7,027 bases of DNA from Actinomycetales bacterium (GTDB taxonomy: Bacteria > Actinomycetota > Actinomycetes > S36-B12), in the NCBI GenBank assembly GCA_017849335.1, contig JAFIHP010000420.1, positions 1 through 7,027 on the forward strand. Reading direction: 5' to 3'. Under the pieces are notes generated by a model. It had not been told where the DNA came from. It saw nothing but the letters and a program-made list of their open reading frames with translations, and ran no database searches. Made by a program: the position numbers and the translations under genes. The first letter of the stretch is position 1. Every line of letters starts with the position of its first letter. Positions 1 through 6,795 of this stretch are shown here, in pieces.

Positions 1-1
1 C

Positions 2-1330
2 GTCCTGGCGGGGGGGGCGCGGCCCCGGGCCTGCCGGGGGGTGCCGTGGGTCGGCGGGTGCGCCGCGGGGCCGGCGGTCCTCCGCGGCACGCTGTTCTGG
101 GTCGGGCGCAACCCGTCCATCTCCGGCCGCGCGCAGATCTGGCCGGTCTTCGTCGACCTGTGGCGCTCGGACCCGGCCGGTGGCGTCGGGGACTCGGGTG
201 TCGGACTGGCGGTCGAGGACGGACGCCTGCCGGCGTGGGCGACGCACGCCCACGACATCTTCATGGACCCGTTGGCGCGCAACGGCATCGTGGCTCTGCT
301 GGTGATCCTCGCCGTGCTCGGGCTCGCCGTGGCCATCGGCGTCCGCGCCGCCCGTCGTGGTCGGCCGACGGGCATCGCCCTCGTCGTCGCCCTGCTCGTC
401 GGCGGGCTCACCGAGACGCTGTTCGACTGGCGGTACCTGGGCTACCAGCTGACCGTCCTGCTCGCCGCGACGCTCGTGGCGGCCGCGTACCTGCGCCCGG
501 CCGGCCGGGTCCTGCCCACCCAGCTCGGCCGTCGCACTCCGCGAACCCCCGAGGCGCTGCGTCGCGCGGATGCCCTCGTCGCCGTCGACGCCGCGACGAT
601 GGGGATGCAGGTCGTCCGCGCACGGTTCCGCGGCGCCCTGACGATCCACGCCAAGCCCGGCGAGGACTTCGCCACGGATGTCGACGAGGAGGCCGAGCGG
701 GCCGTCCGGGACGTCCTGGCGTTCGAGCGGCCCGACGACGCGGTGACAGGCGAGGAGCTCGGCGGCACCCCTGCCGTCGATGGCCGCGGATGGCTGGTCG
801 ATCCCCTGTGCGGGACCGTGAACTACGCGGCGGGACTCCCCCTCGTCGCCACGAACGTCGCGTTGTCCGACGGCGGCACGATCGATGTCGCCGCCCAGGG
901 CGACCCGATCCACGAAGAGGTGTTCTGGACGGACGGCAACGGCGCCTGGCGCTGGCGAGTGCCGTCGGGGGTCGACGTCGCGCTTCGGCCCGACGCGACG
1001 CACGGCATCGTCGCGGTCGACTCGCAGATGGCGCCCGCGCGTACGGCGGCGCTCCTGACCGACCCCGGATTCGCCCAGCGCTTCCGGCCGTTGATGGTCT
1101 CCACGTCGCTGGCGGCCTCGTGGGTCGCGGACGGGAGGCTCGCCGCCTACGTGGGCGAGGACCTCGTCGACGGAAACCTGCACTACGCCGCGGGGTTCGC
1201 GGTCGCGCGCGCCGCGGGCTGCGTCGCGAGCGACCTGTACGGACGCCCGCTCGGCCCGACGGCGCAGGGCTTCGTCCTCGCCGCCGACGCGCAGACCCAT
1301 GCGGCCCTGCTGGCGATCCTGCGCGACTGA
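2..1330 (+). CDS. O-antigen ligase-like membrane segment fused to a divergent inositol-monophosphatase-family domain (5' partial)
   Basis: The frame is open from base 2, so the gene begins upstream; a GTG at 41 is only a nominal start. Residue numbers here count from that GTG. The first ~155 residues look like the end of a Wzy/RfaL-type O-antigen ligase or polymerase: a loop with RNPSISGRAQIW (23-34), G/D-rich turns, HAHDIFMDPLARNGI (69-83), then three hydrophobic helices at about 82-101, 111-128 and 133-151. After a short Arg/Pro-rich linker, residues ~171-429 form an IMPase-family domain ending in a TGA at 1328. I see no stop between the halves and no start codon with a ribosome site that would separate them; ATG 599 would cut off the first helix of the phosphatase fold. 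The ligase half would sit in the membrane with the phosphatase half probably cytoplasmic. It converges on hutI with a 6-bp gap. The fusion may be real or an assembly or frame artefact. Confidence 0.7.
   Translation, partial: VLAGGARPRACRGVPWVGGCAAGPAVLRGTLFWVGRNPSISGRAQIWPVFVDLWRSDPAGGVGDSGVGLAVEDGRLPAWATHAHDIFMDPLARNGIVALLVILAVLGLAVAIGVRAARRGRPTGIALVVALLVGGLTETLFDWRYLGYQLTVLLAATLVAAAYLRPAGRVLPTQLGRRTPRTPEALRRADALVAVDAATMGMQVVRARFRGALTIHAKPGEDFATDVDEEAERAVRDVLAFERPDDAVTGEELGGTPAVDGRGWLVDPLCGTVNYAAGLPLVATNVALSDGGTIDVAAQGDPIHEEVFWTDGNGAWRWRVPSGVDVALRPDATHGIVAVDSQMAPARTAALLTDPGFAQRFRPLMVSTSLAASWVADGRLAAYVGEDLVDGNLHYAAGFAVARAAGCVASDLYGRPLGPTAQGFVLAADAQTHAALLAILRD
551..1327 (+). other. IMPase-like domain with substituted metal-site residues
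   Basis: This is the C-terminal domain of the preceding gene, listed separately because it could be annotated as its own protein. In the numbering from GTG 41, family landmarks appear in order: a helix EALRRADALVAVDAA (171-185), KPGEDFATDVDEEAE (205-219) matching the usual K..D..T..D..aE, GEE (237-239), DPLCGT (254-259) in place of DPLDGT, STSLAASWVADGRLAAY (354-370), and LHYAAG (380-385) in place of WDxAAG. The second Asp of DPxDGT and the Asp of WDxAAG normally bind catalytic Mg2+. Here they are Cys257 and His381. The family includes inositol-1-phosphatase, 3'(2'),5'-bisphosphate nucleotidase and HisN-type histidinol phosphatase; the substitutions mean I cannot assign any of these, and activity may be altered or lost. 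I have a vague memory of actinobacterial relatives with DPLCGT, so this may be a subfamily rather than decay. Confidence 0.75.
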
Positions 1331-1336
1331 CCGCAT

Positions 1337-2524
1337 TCAGCCCGCCTCGAGGACGCGCGCGACGAGGTCGACGCCCGGTCGGTAGGACAGGTGCACGTGG
1401 CTCGGCGCGTCGAGGACGACGACATCGGCCCGCGCGCCGACCGCGAGGCGGCCGACGTCGTCACGTCGCAGTGCTGCCGCGCCACCAGCCGTCGCGGCCC
1501 ACACTGCCTCCGCAGGGGTGAGCCCCATCTCCCGGACTGCCACGGCGATGCAGAACGGCATGCTGGTCGTGTAGCTCGAGCCCGGGTTGCAGTCCGTGGC
1601 GAGCGCCACCGTGACGCCGGCATCGAGCATGCGCCGGCCGTCGGGGTACGGCGCGCGCGTCGAGAACTCCGCTCCGGGCAGCAGTGTCGCGACGGTGCGG
1701 CTTCCGCTGAGCAGCTCGAGGTCGGCCTCCGTCGTGAACGTGCAATGGTCCGCCGACGCGGCCCCGGCCTCGACAGCGACCCGGATGCCGTCGCCGTGCT
1801 GCAGCTGGTTGGCGTGCACCCGCGGCATCAGGCCGCGGGCAGCCCCGGCGGCCAGAACGGCCCGCGCCTGATCGGCGTCGAAGGCGCCCCGGTCGCAGAA
1901 GACGTCCACCCACCGCGCGTGCGGAGCGCACGCCGCCAGCATCGGACCGGTGACGAGATCGACGTACCCGGCGGGGTCGTCGGCGTACTCCGGCGCGACG
2001 ACGTGCGCGCCGAGGAACGTGGTCTCGGGCGTCGCCTCCCGCGCCAGGCGAAGGCTGCGCTCCTCGTCGGCGACGGTGAGCCCGTACCCGGACTTCACCT
2101 CGAACGTCGTCGTGCCGCTGCGCCGCAGCTCGGCGGCGAGTCGGCCGAGGTTCGCGCGCAGGACGTCGTCGTCGGCGGCCCGGGTGCGGGCGACGGTGTC
2201 CTGGATGCCGCCGGCCGCGTAGGGCTCGCCGGCCATCCGCGCCGCGAACTCCGCCGCTCGGTCGCCCGCGAACGCCAGGTGCGCGTGGCTGTCCACGAAG
2301 CCCGGGAGCACCGCGGCGCCGTCGACCGCGATCGCCGTGTCCGCTGCCGGGCAGCGCGCGGTCGGTCCCACCCAGACGACCTGTCCGCCGTCCACCACGA
2401 GCGCGGCGTCGCGCACGAGGCCCAGCGGGCCCTCGCCCGCGGCCGGATCGTTGGTGACGAGCTCGGCGATCCCGGTGACCGCCGTCGCGCCCGGGCCGAA
2501 GGATCCGAGCCGCTCCCCGGTCAT
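1337..2524 (-). CDS. hutI: Imidazolonepropionase
   Basis: HutI hydrolyses 4-imidazolone-5-propionate to N-formimino-L-glutamate, the third step of histidine breakdown, in the cytoplasm. The 395-residue length is usual for the family. It is an amidohydrolase with a metal-dependent barrel: [10 protein letters not shown] carries His80 and His82, EVKSGYGL lies at 142-149, [10 protein letters not shown] holds His174, RVHANQ holds His237, and ATDCNPGSS holds Asp311, matching the expected metal ligands and substrate loop. The C terminus has the usual [15 protein letters not shown] strand. The ATG at 2524 is chosen because it overlaps the hutU stop as ATGA (2521-2524) and gives the family length; a purine-rich GAGGGGG lies just before it on the minus strand. 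The open frame extends upstream into hutU, but that extension is a low-complexity Arg/Gly shadow. It is probably translationally coupled to hutU. The gene ends 6 bp from the convergent phosphatase-domain gene. Confidence 0.96.
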   Translation of the reverse strand: MTGERLGSFGPGATAVTGIAELVTNDPAAGEGPLGLVRDAALVVDGGQVVWVGPTARCPAADTAIAVDGAAVLPGFVDSHAHLAFAGDRAAEFAARMAGEPYAAGGIQDTVARTRAADDDVLRANLGRLAAELRRSGTTTFEVKSGYGLTVADEERSLRLAREATPETTFLGAHVVAPEYADDPAGYVDLVTGPMLAACAPHARWVDVFCDRGAFDADQARAVLAAGAARGLMPRVHANQLQHGDGIRVAVEAGAASADHCTFTTEADLELLSGSRTVATLLPGAEFSTRAPYPDGRRMLDAGVTVALATDCNPGSSYTTSMPFCIAVAVREMGLTPAEAVWAATAGGAAALRRDDVGRLAVGARADVVVLDAPSHVHLSYRPGVDLVARVLEAG

Positions 2525-4191
2525 GCCCCCTCGCGCATCGGGATGCGCACCCCGCGCTCGTCGGCCACCTCGGCCGCGTGCTCGTAGCCCGCGTCGACGT
2601 GCCGGATGACGCCCATGCCCGGGTCGTTGGTGAGCACCCGCTCGAGCTTCTGCGCCGCGAGCGCGGTCCCGTCCGCGACGCTGACCTGTCCCGCGTGGAT
2701 CGACCGGCCGATGCCGACCCCGCCGCCGTGGTGGATCGAGACCCACGACGCCCCGGACGAGACGTTGAGCATCGCGTTCAGCAGCGGCCAGTCGGCGATG
2801 GCGTCGGAACCGTCGAGCATCGCCTCGGTCTCGCGGTACGGCGAGGCGACCGATCCGCAGTCCAGGTGATCGCGACCGATGACGATCGGCGCCGACACCT
2901 CGCCGCGGGCCACGAGCTCGTTGAACGCCAGTCCGGCACGGTCGCGCTCCCCGTAGCCCAGCCAGCAGATGCGGGCGGGCAGACCCTGGAACGCGACCCG
3001 CTCCTGCGCCATCGTGATCCAGCGGCGCAGGTGGTCGTTGTCGGGGAACAGGTCGAGGACGGCCCGGTCCGTCCGCGCGATGTCGGCGGGATCCCCCGAC
3101 AAGGCGGCCCAGCGGAACGGCCCCTTGCCCTCGCAGAACAGCGGACGGATGTACGCCGGGATGAACCCGGGGAAGGCGAACGCGCGGTCGTAGCCGCCCT
3201 TCCGGGCCTCGTCGCGGATCGAGTTGCCGTAGTCGAAGACCTCGGCGCCCGCGTCGAGGAACCCGACCATCGCCTCGACGTGCCTGGCCATCGACGCCTG
3301 CGCCCGCTGGGTGAACTCCTCCGGCTTGCGGTCGGCGTAGTCACGCGCGTCGGCGAGGTCGACGCCCTCGGGCAGGTAGTACAGCGGGTCGTGCGCCGAC
3401 GTCTGGTCGGTCACGATGTCGACGGCGACGCCGCGGCGCAGAAGCTCCGGCAGGACCGTCGCGGCGTTGCCGACGAGCCCGACCGAGACCGCTCGGCGCT
3501 CCGTGCGGTAGCGCTCGACCCGGGCGATCGCGTCGTCGAGGTCGTCGGCCACCTCGTCGAGGTAGCGCGTCTGGACCCGGCGGCGCAGCCGCGTCTCGTC
3601 GACGTCGACGATCAGGCAGGTGCCCTCGTTCATCGTGACCGCCAGCGGTTGGGCGCCGCCCATGCCGCCGCAGCCGGCGGTGACGGTGAGCGTGCCCGCG
3701 AGGGTGCCGCCGAACCGCTTGGCCGCGACGGCGGCGAACGTCTCGTACGTGCCCTGCAGGATCCCCTGGGTGCCGATGTAGATCCAGGAGCCGGCGGTCA
3801 TCTGCCCGTACATCGTCAGGCCGACCTGCTCGAGCCGGCGGAACTCCGGCCAGGTCGCCCAGTCGCCGACGAGGTTGGAGTTGGCCAGCAGGACCCGCGG
3901 TGCCCACTCGTGCGTGCGGAACACCCCGACGGGCCGGCCCGACTGCACGAGCATCGTCTCGTCGTCGCGCAGCGTCGTCAGGGTGCGCACCATCGCGTCG
4001 AAAGACGCCCAGTCGCGCGCGGCCCGTCCCGTGCCCCCGTAGACGACCAGGTCGTCCGGATGCTCGGCGACGTCGGGGTCGAGGTTGTTCATGAGCATCC
4101 GCAGCGCGGCCTCCTGCGGCCAGCCCTGGGCGGTGCGGGTCGTCCCGCGAGCGGCACGGACCGGTCGCGGTCCGGGAACGGTCGTCGTCAT
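2521..4191 (-). CDS. hutU: Urocanate hydratase (urocanase)
   Basis: HutU converts urocanate to 4-imidazolone-5-propionate using a tightly bound NAD+ as electrophile; it is a cytoplasmic homodimer in known members. The protein is 556 residues, close to the usual ~555. Recognisable blocks are [17 protein letters not shown] (48-64), [17 protein letters not shown] (83-99), [18 protein letters not shown] (127-144), the glycine-rich [20 protein letters not shown] (169-188) for NAD+, [15 protein letters not shown] (319-333), and the urocanase signature [14 protein letters not shown] (401-414). Cys409 in that signature matches the conserved Cys410 of Pseudomonas putida urocanase. ATG 4191 is chosen over an in-frame ATG at 4293 because the protein then starts [20 protein letters not shown] like actinobacterial relatives, and the longer form would run through the operator and into hutR. 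No clear Shine-Dalgarno is visible upstream. It is first in a two-gene operon with hutI, divergent from the IclR regulator. Confidence 0.97.
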   Translation of the reverse strand: MTTTVPGPRPVRAARGTTRTAQGWPQEAALRMLMNNLDPDVAEHPDDLVVYGGTGRAARDWASFDAMVRTLTTLRDDETMLVQSGRPVGVFRTHEWAPRVLLANSNLVGDWATWPEFRRLEQVGLTMYGQMTAGSWIYIGTQGILQGTYETFAAVAAKRFGGTLAGTLTVTAGCGGMGGAQPLAVTMNEGTCLIVDVDETRLRRRVQTRYLDEVADDLDDAIARVERYRTERRAVSVGLVGNAATVLPELLRRGVAVDIVTDQTSAHDPLYYLPEGVDLADARDYADRKPEEFTQRAQASMARHVEAMVGFLDAGAEVFDYGNSIRDEARKGGYDRAFAFPGFIPAYIRPLFCEGKGPFRWAALSGDPADIARTDRAVLDLFPDNDHLRRWITMAQERVAFQGLPARICWLGYGERDRAGLAFNELVARGEVSAPIVIGRDHLDCGSVASPYRETEAMLDGSDAIADWPLLNAMLNVSSGASWVSIHHGGGVGIGRSIHAGQVSVADGTALAAQKLERVLTNDPGMGVIRHVDAGYEHAAEVADERGVRIPMREGA

Positions 4192-4267
4192 GGACGTAGT
4201 GGACCGGACCGGCGTCGCGCGCGCGAGGACCTCGGGCCGGTTCGAGTCTGAGATACCAGACTCGCCG
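4192..4267. promoter_or_regulatory. Divergent hutU / hutR control region
   Basis: This 76-bp gap separates the starts of hutU (minus) and the IclR regulator (plus), so both promoters must lie here or run into the genes. The side next to hutU is almost pure G+C; the only AT-richer patch is the palindrome at 4243-4264. Its centre contains GATACC (4252-4257) on the plus strand and TATCTC on the minus strand (4255-4250). Either could act as a -10 element. A plus-strand start point from GATACC would fall close to the ATG at 4268, giving a leaderless or nearly leaderless hutR transcript, which fits the lack of a ribosome site. A minus-strand start would give a hutU leader of about 50 nt. Promoter assignments are inference. 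Confidence 0.6.
4243..4264. promoter_or_regulatory. Probable HutR (IclR-type) operator palindrome
   Basis: Perfect 8-bp arms CGAGTCTG and CAGACTCG flank a 6-bp centre, AGATAC. The core TCTGAGATACCAGA (4247-4260) agrees at 13 of 14 positions with TCTGwwATwCCAGA, the HutR site I recall from the Corynebacterium resistens hut cluster. The single departure is a G at the second W. It lies between hutU and the IclR regulator and ends 3 bp before the regulator's ATG, so bound protein would affect initiation of hutR and probably of hutU too. I saw no second copy in the window, though I searched only by eye. Whether binding activates or represses cannot be read from the sequence. Confidence 0.8.
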
Positions 4268-5050
4268 ATGGTCCACACTGCCCCGGTGACCAACGTGCCG
4301 GCAGCAACGCGGGCGCTCGCGATGCTGCGCGCCCTGGCCCAGGCGCCCGGTCCGATGACCGCGGCAGGCCTCGCCCGCGAGCTGCGCGTCCCGCGCTCGT
4401 CGATCTACCACCTGCTGGCGGCGATGGCTGCCGAGGGCTTCGTCGTGCACTACCCCGAGGAGGAGCGGTGGGGGCTGGGCGTCGCGGCGTTCGAGATCGG
4501 TGCCGCGTACCTGCGGCACGAGCCCCTCGAACGGCTCGGTCGACCGGTGGTCTCCCGCCTTGCCTCCCAGTCGGCCGGCATCGCCCCCGTCGTCGCCCAC
4601 TTGGGCGTGCTGCACGGTCGCGAGACGGTCTACCTGGTGCGCGAGGGGACGCCGGAACCGGTCACGGTGATCGTCGACGTCGGCGTGCGACTGCCGGCCT
4701 CGCTGACGGCGTCGGGTCGCGCGGTGCTCGCCGGACTCCCGGCCGCGCAGGTGCGCGCGCTCTTCGGTTCGCGCGACTGGCTCGTGGACCGGACCGGGGC
4801 GGGCCCGTCGACGCCGGCGGCGCTGACGCGACTGCTCGCGGCCGAGCGGTCGCGCGGGTGGGCTGCCGAGGACGGCTTCGTGGTCGAGGGCTATGCGTCG
4901 GTGGCGGCGGCGGCCGGCGGACGCGACGGCCGGCCGGTGGCCTCGCTCGGGGTGACGTTCCGGTCCGACCGCGCCGACACCGCGCAGCGCGCCGCGCTGG
5001 CCGACCTCGTGGTGCGCGCCGCGCGGGAGCTGACGCGCCGCCTCGCCTGA
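4268..5050 (+). CDS. hutR: IclR-family transcriptional regulator, probable hut regulator
   Basis: The 260-residue protein has the standard IclR layout. An N-terminal winged helix-turn-helix covers about residues 10-70, with [20 protein letters not shown], recognition helix [19 protein letters not shown] (41-59) and the wing [14 protein letters not shown]-like effector domain follows from about 75 to 260, including YLVREG (122-127), [16 protein letters not shown] (142-157), the typical [20 protein letters not shown] (196-215) and VASLGVTF (224-231). ATG 4268 gives the usual length; GTG codons at 4286 and 4295 are later in-frame options. No Shine-Dalgarno precedes the ATG because the operator palindrome lies there, which suggests leaderless translation. 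Its place between hutUI and hutG and the HutR-like site at its promoter support control of histidine utilisation, with a pathway intermediate as a plausible but unproven effector. The IclR assignment is firm; the hut role rests on context and the operator. Confidence 0.9.
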   Translation: MVHTAPVTNVPAATRALAMLRALAQAPGPMTAAGLARELRVPRSSIYHLLAAMAAEGFVVHYPEEERWGLGVAAFEIGAAYLRHEPLERLGRPVVSRLASQSAGIAPVVAHLGVLHGRETVYLVREGTPEPVTVIVDVGVRLPASLTASGRAVLAGLPAAQVRALFGSRDWLVDRTGAGPSTPAALTRLLAAERSRGWAAEDGFVVEGYASVAAAAGGRDGRPVASLGVTFRSDRADTAQRAALADLVVRAARELTRRLA

Positions 5051-5063
5051 CCCCCCACCCCCG

Positions 5064-5126
5064 AGGCGCCTGGAATGGTCGTCACAAGGGACAGAATGCG
5101 CCTTATGACGACCATTCCAGGCGTCT
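5064..5126. repeat. Long near-perfect inverted repeat between hutR and hutG
   Basis: The arms are 5067-5089 and 5101-5123, 23 bp each, with one mismatch (C5085 opposite A5105) and an 11-base spacer (5090-5100). Allowing one G-T pair they extend to 5064-5126. Inner sequence is TGGAATGGTCGTCA on the left and TGACGACCATTCCA on the right, less GC-rich than its surroundings. As RNA it would be a very stable hairpin starting 14 nt after the hutR stop and ending 8 nt before the hutG ribosome site. No T-run follows on either strand, so it is not a textbook intrinsic terminator; it could be a U-less terminator, an mRNA-processing or stabilising hairpin, paired operator half-sites, or a remnant of a small mobile repeat. 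Confidence 0.9.
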
Positions 5127-5134
5127 GGGCGGAT

Positions 5135-5140
5135 GGGAGG
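5135..5140 (+). promoter_or_regulatory. Ribosome binding site of hutG
   Basis: GGGAGG sits 5 bases before the GTG at 5146. It decides the start of hutG, because the reading frame stays open far upstream into hutR. Confidence 0.8.
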
Positions 5141-5145
5141 GCGAC

Positions 5146-6036
5146 GTGACCGAGGACCCGCGCTGGCCCCGGGCGAGCGCGTGGCTGGCGAGCGGATCGC
5201 TGCCGGCGGACCTCGCCGTGGTCGGCGTCCCCGCCTGCCGCACCTCGATCAGCCCGACGGGGGCGGACGCCACGCCGGCGGCCGTCCGCACGGCCCTGTC
5301 GCGGTACTCGACCTTCGCCTGGTCCACCGGTCAGGACGTGGGACGGCTGGTCGCGTTCGACGCCGGCGACATCGACGACCCGGACAGCCCGGCGGGCGAG
5401 GAGCGCACGAGCGACCGCGTCGCCGAGCTCGCCGCGCAGGCACGGCTGGTCGTCGCCCTCGGCGGGGACAACTCCGTGACGTACGCCGTCGCGCGGGGCG
5501 CCTGGCGCGGACGGGAGGAGACGGCCGGCCTCATCACGTTCGACGCCCACCACGACCTGCGCGACGGCGTGAGCAACGGCTCTCCCGTCCGACGGCTCGT
5601 CGACGCGGGCCTTCCCGGGCGCCGGGTCGTCCAGATCGGCATCGCGGACTTCTCCAACTCCGCCGAGTACGCCGCTCGGGCCCGCGACCTCGGCGTGCAC
5701 GTCATCACCCGCGACGCGCTCCACCGGCGGCCGCTCGCGGACGCGTGGGGCGAGGCGATCGACGTCGCCGGGTCGGCGGGCGGTCCGATCCACGTGGACA
5801 TCGACGTGGACGTGTGCGACCGGTCCGTCGTGCCGGCGTGCCCGGCCGCGGCGCCCGGCGGGCTGAGCGCCGACGACCTGCGTCAGGCGGCGCGGCTCGC
5901 CGGGCGCACCCGGCAGGTGACCTCCATCGACGTCACCGAGATCGACGCCACGGCCGACGCGCCGGACCAGCGGACCGTCCGGCTCGCGGCGCTGCTGGTC
6001 CTGGAAGCGGCGGCCGGGCTCGCCGCCCGGTCCTGA
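5146..6036 (+). CDS. hutG: Formimidoylglutamase (arginase/agmatinase superfamily)
   Basis: HutG hydrolyses N-formimino-L-glutamate to L-glutamate and formamide, the last step of the short hut pathway, using Mn2+ in the cytoplasm. The 296-residue protein carries the ureohydrolase metal motifs: LGGDNSVTY (105-113), TFDAHHDLRD (131-140) with Asp133, His135 and Asp137, and DIDVDVCDRSVVPACP (218-233) with Asp220 and Asp222. Glu266 in DVTEIDAT matches the late conserved acidic residue. Arginases have GGDHS where this has GGDNS, but as I remember it Bacillus subtilis HutG also has Asn there, together with FDAHHD, NGTPFRRL (here NGSPVRRL) and a PGGL turn, so this is a subfamily mark and not damage. 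GTG 5146 is chosen for its GGGAGG site. It follows hutR in the same direction after a strong hairpin, so it may be cotranscribed with hutR or have its own promoter. It converges on the tspO remnant with a 4-bp gap. Confidence 0.94.
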   Translation: MTEDPRWPRASAWLASGSLPADLAVVGVPACRTSISPTGADATPAAVRTALSRYSTFAWSTGQDVGRLVAFDAGDIDDPDSPAGEERTSDRVAELAAQARLVVALGGDNSVTYAVARGAWRGREETAGLITFDAHHDLRDGVSNGSPVRRLVDAGLPGRRVVQIGIADFSNSAEYAARARDLGVHVITRDALHRRPLADAWGEAIDVAGSAGGPIHVDIDVDVCDRSVVPACPAAAPGGLSADDLRQAARLAGRTRQVTSIDVTEIDATADAPDQRTVRLAALLVLEAAAGLAARS

Positions 6037-6040
6037 CGGC

Positions 6041-6445
6041 TCAGGCCGGGTTGCGTCCCGCGAGGTCGGCGCTGAGCGCTGTCGCGAAGCTGGTCCAGGC
6101 GACCTCGGGGGCCGCGAGCGCCGCCGCCGCTCGGTCGACGCGCGCCGCCCGCTCGGTGTAGGCGGCCATCACCAGTGCCAGGGCGGCCGCGTCCGCCGTC
6201 GCGAGCCAGCGCAGCCGGTGCCCGAACGCCAGCGGCGTGTACGCGGTGCGCAGGGCGAGCGCGGCACCCCACAGTCCCAGGGCGTGGGTGCGGTGCGCCG
6301 AGGACGGGGCCTCCCAGACGCGCCACGCGGAGGTCGCGCTCGTGACGTTGAGGACGGTCCACACGGCGGGGATGACCGGGGCGGGCCGGGCGAACGGGGG
6401 CTCGGCGCGAATCAGAGAAAGGTCTTTGATGGCGATCAGGGACAT
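6041..6445 (-). pseudogene. tspO: TspO/MBR-family membrane protein, N-terminally truncated at a composition break
   Basis: The open frame encodes 134 residues. From residue ~14 it matches the TspO/translocator-protein family: AEPPFARPAPVIPAVWTVLN (14-33) corresponds to the usual kPPwtPPgwvFgpVWT, followed by hydrophobic helices at about 56-70 (ALGLWGAALALRTAY), 81-96 (LATADAAALALVMAAY) and 108-126, with the family ending VAWTSFATALSADL (115-128). Intact TspO proteins have five helices and begin with about 40 residues that include the first one. Here that helix is absent and the leading MSLIAIKDLSLI is unrelated to TspO. The break falls near base 6408, where G+C drops, so the true 5' end was probably lost by insertion or by assembly joining. 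TspO proteins bind tetrapyrroles and modulate stress responses; this copy is unlikely to fold normally. No role in histidine breakdown is implied. Confidence 0.75.
6400..6412. other. Probable junction between two DNA sources
   Basis: To the left, the tspO homology is actinobacterial in composition (44 of 60 bases G+C at 6301-6360). To the right, 6421-6480 and 6601-6660 each have 37 of 60, and 6721-6780 has 35 of 60. The tspO homology stops at this point on the minus strand. No transposase, terminal repeat, tRNA or integrase site is visible at the junction. The exact base cannot be fixed from one sequence. Confidence 0.6.
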
Positions 6446-6525
6446 CGGGATCTCGTGAGGTCAGTCAGGCGCGAGCAGGCGCGCCGAAAAAGGCTGACGA
6501 CGAGACGGCGATGCGGCTCCTGTCA

Positions 6526-6549
6526 GCCCCGCGAAATGAAACGCGGGGC
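6526..6549. repeat. 8-bp hairpin
   Basis: Perfect arms GCCCCGCG (6526-6533) and CGCGGGGC (6542-6549) flank the loop AAATGAAA. No T-run follows the stem on either strand (plus strand continues GAAAAC; minus strand continues TGACAG), so a standard intrinsic terminator is not supported. Confidence 0.7.
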
Positions 6550-6675
6550 GAAAACAGGTCCTCGGGTGCGGCAATGGAAGCGGCGGCGCGGCGCTTGCTT
6601 CCCCTTCTGGCTCGATTCCATGACGGCGATCATAGCGGCGTGACGGCTGGTGAACAGAGCCTCGCGGGCATGAGT

Positions 6676-6707
6676 GTCACGAGCGCGACGCGGGATTCGC
6701 TCATGAC
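6676..6707. repeat. Imperfect 10-bp inverted repeat
   Basis: GTCACGAGCG (6676-6685) and CGCTCATGAC (6698-6707) pair at 9 of 10 positions around a 12-base loop. It lies 3 bases before the next hairpin, so the two could form consecutive stems in an RNA reading toward 6805. Confidence 0.5.
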
Positions 6708-6710
6708 AGA

Positions 6711-6730
6711 AACGCGGCTCCTTCCGCGTT
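6711..6730. repeat. 7-bp hairpin followed by AGGAG
   Basis: Perfect arms AACGCGG (6711-6717) and CCGCGTT (6724-6730) flank CTCCTT. The loop's CTCCT (6718-6722) could instead pair with AGGAG at 6731-6735, giving two mutually exclusive stems. On the minus strand the stem is followed by TCTGTC, so a weak terminator for leftward RNA is possible but not convincing. Confidence 0.55.
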
Positions 6731-6795
6731 AGGAGATGGTTGCAAGCCGGCTCAAGCTGCCCAACCGGCGAAAAACCTTGAGATGGAAGCGGCGC

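Noticed and set aside
105..110. GGDNS in HutG read as loss of an arginase metal ligand (protein residues 106-110)
   Set aside because: Asn at this position is, as I recall, also found in Bacillus subtilis HutG, with the neighbouring motifs matching too, so it is a subfamily feature.
551..1330. IMPase domain as a HisN histidinol phosphatase linked to the histidine locus
   Set aside because: Metal-site residues are substituted, the gene is convergent and not in the hut operon, and it is fused to a polysaccharide-type membrane domain.
46..1521. Alternative plus-strand frame over the fusion gene
   Set aside because: Nearly all Arg/Gly/Ala/Pro with no recognisable domain; the other plus frame has clear ligase and IMPase motifs.
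1391..2587. Long open frame on the plus strand opposite hutI
   Set aside because: No family features, composition of a GC-driven shadow, and it fully overlaps a confident hutI.
2525..2746. N-terminal extension of hutI to an upstream ATG at 2746
   Set aside because: The added 74 residues are Arg/Gly shadow sequence inside hutU; ATG 2524 gives the family length and an ATGA overlap.
2578..4251. Long open frame on the plus strand opposite hutU
   Set aside because: It is Arg/Val/Asp-rich low-complexity sequence typical of the antisense of a high-GC gene, and hutU on the other strand is unmistakable.
4891..5793. Minus-strand frame opposite the hutR end and hutG
   Set aside because: Shadow of hutG; no motifs, and it crosses the hairpin and two real genes.
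6523..6621. Basic 32-residue small ORF on the minus strand
   Set aside because: No ribosome site or recognisable family, and it runs through a hairpin.
6574..6794. 12-bp direct repeat ATGGAAGCGGCG at 6574-6585 and 6783-6794
   Set aside because: Short, GC-rich, only two copies with no flanking similarity; probably coincidence and not attachment sites.
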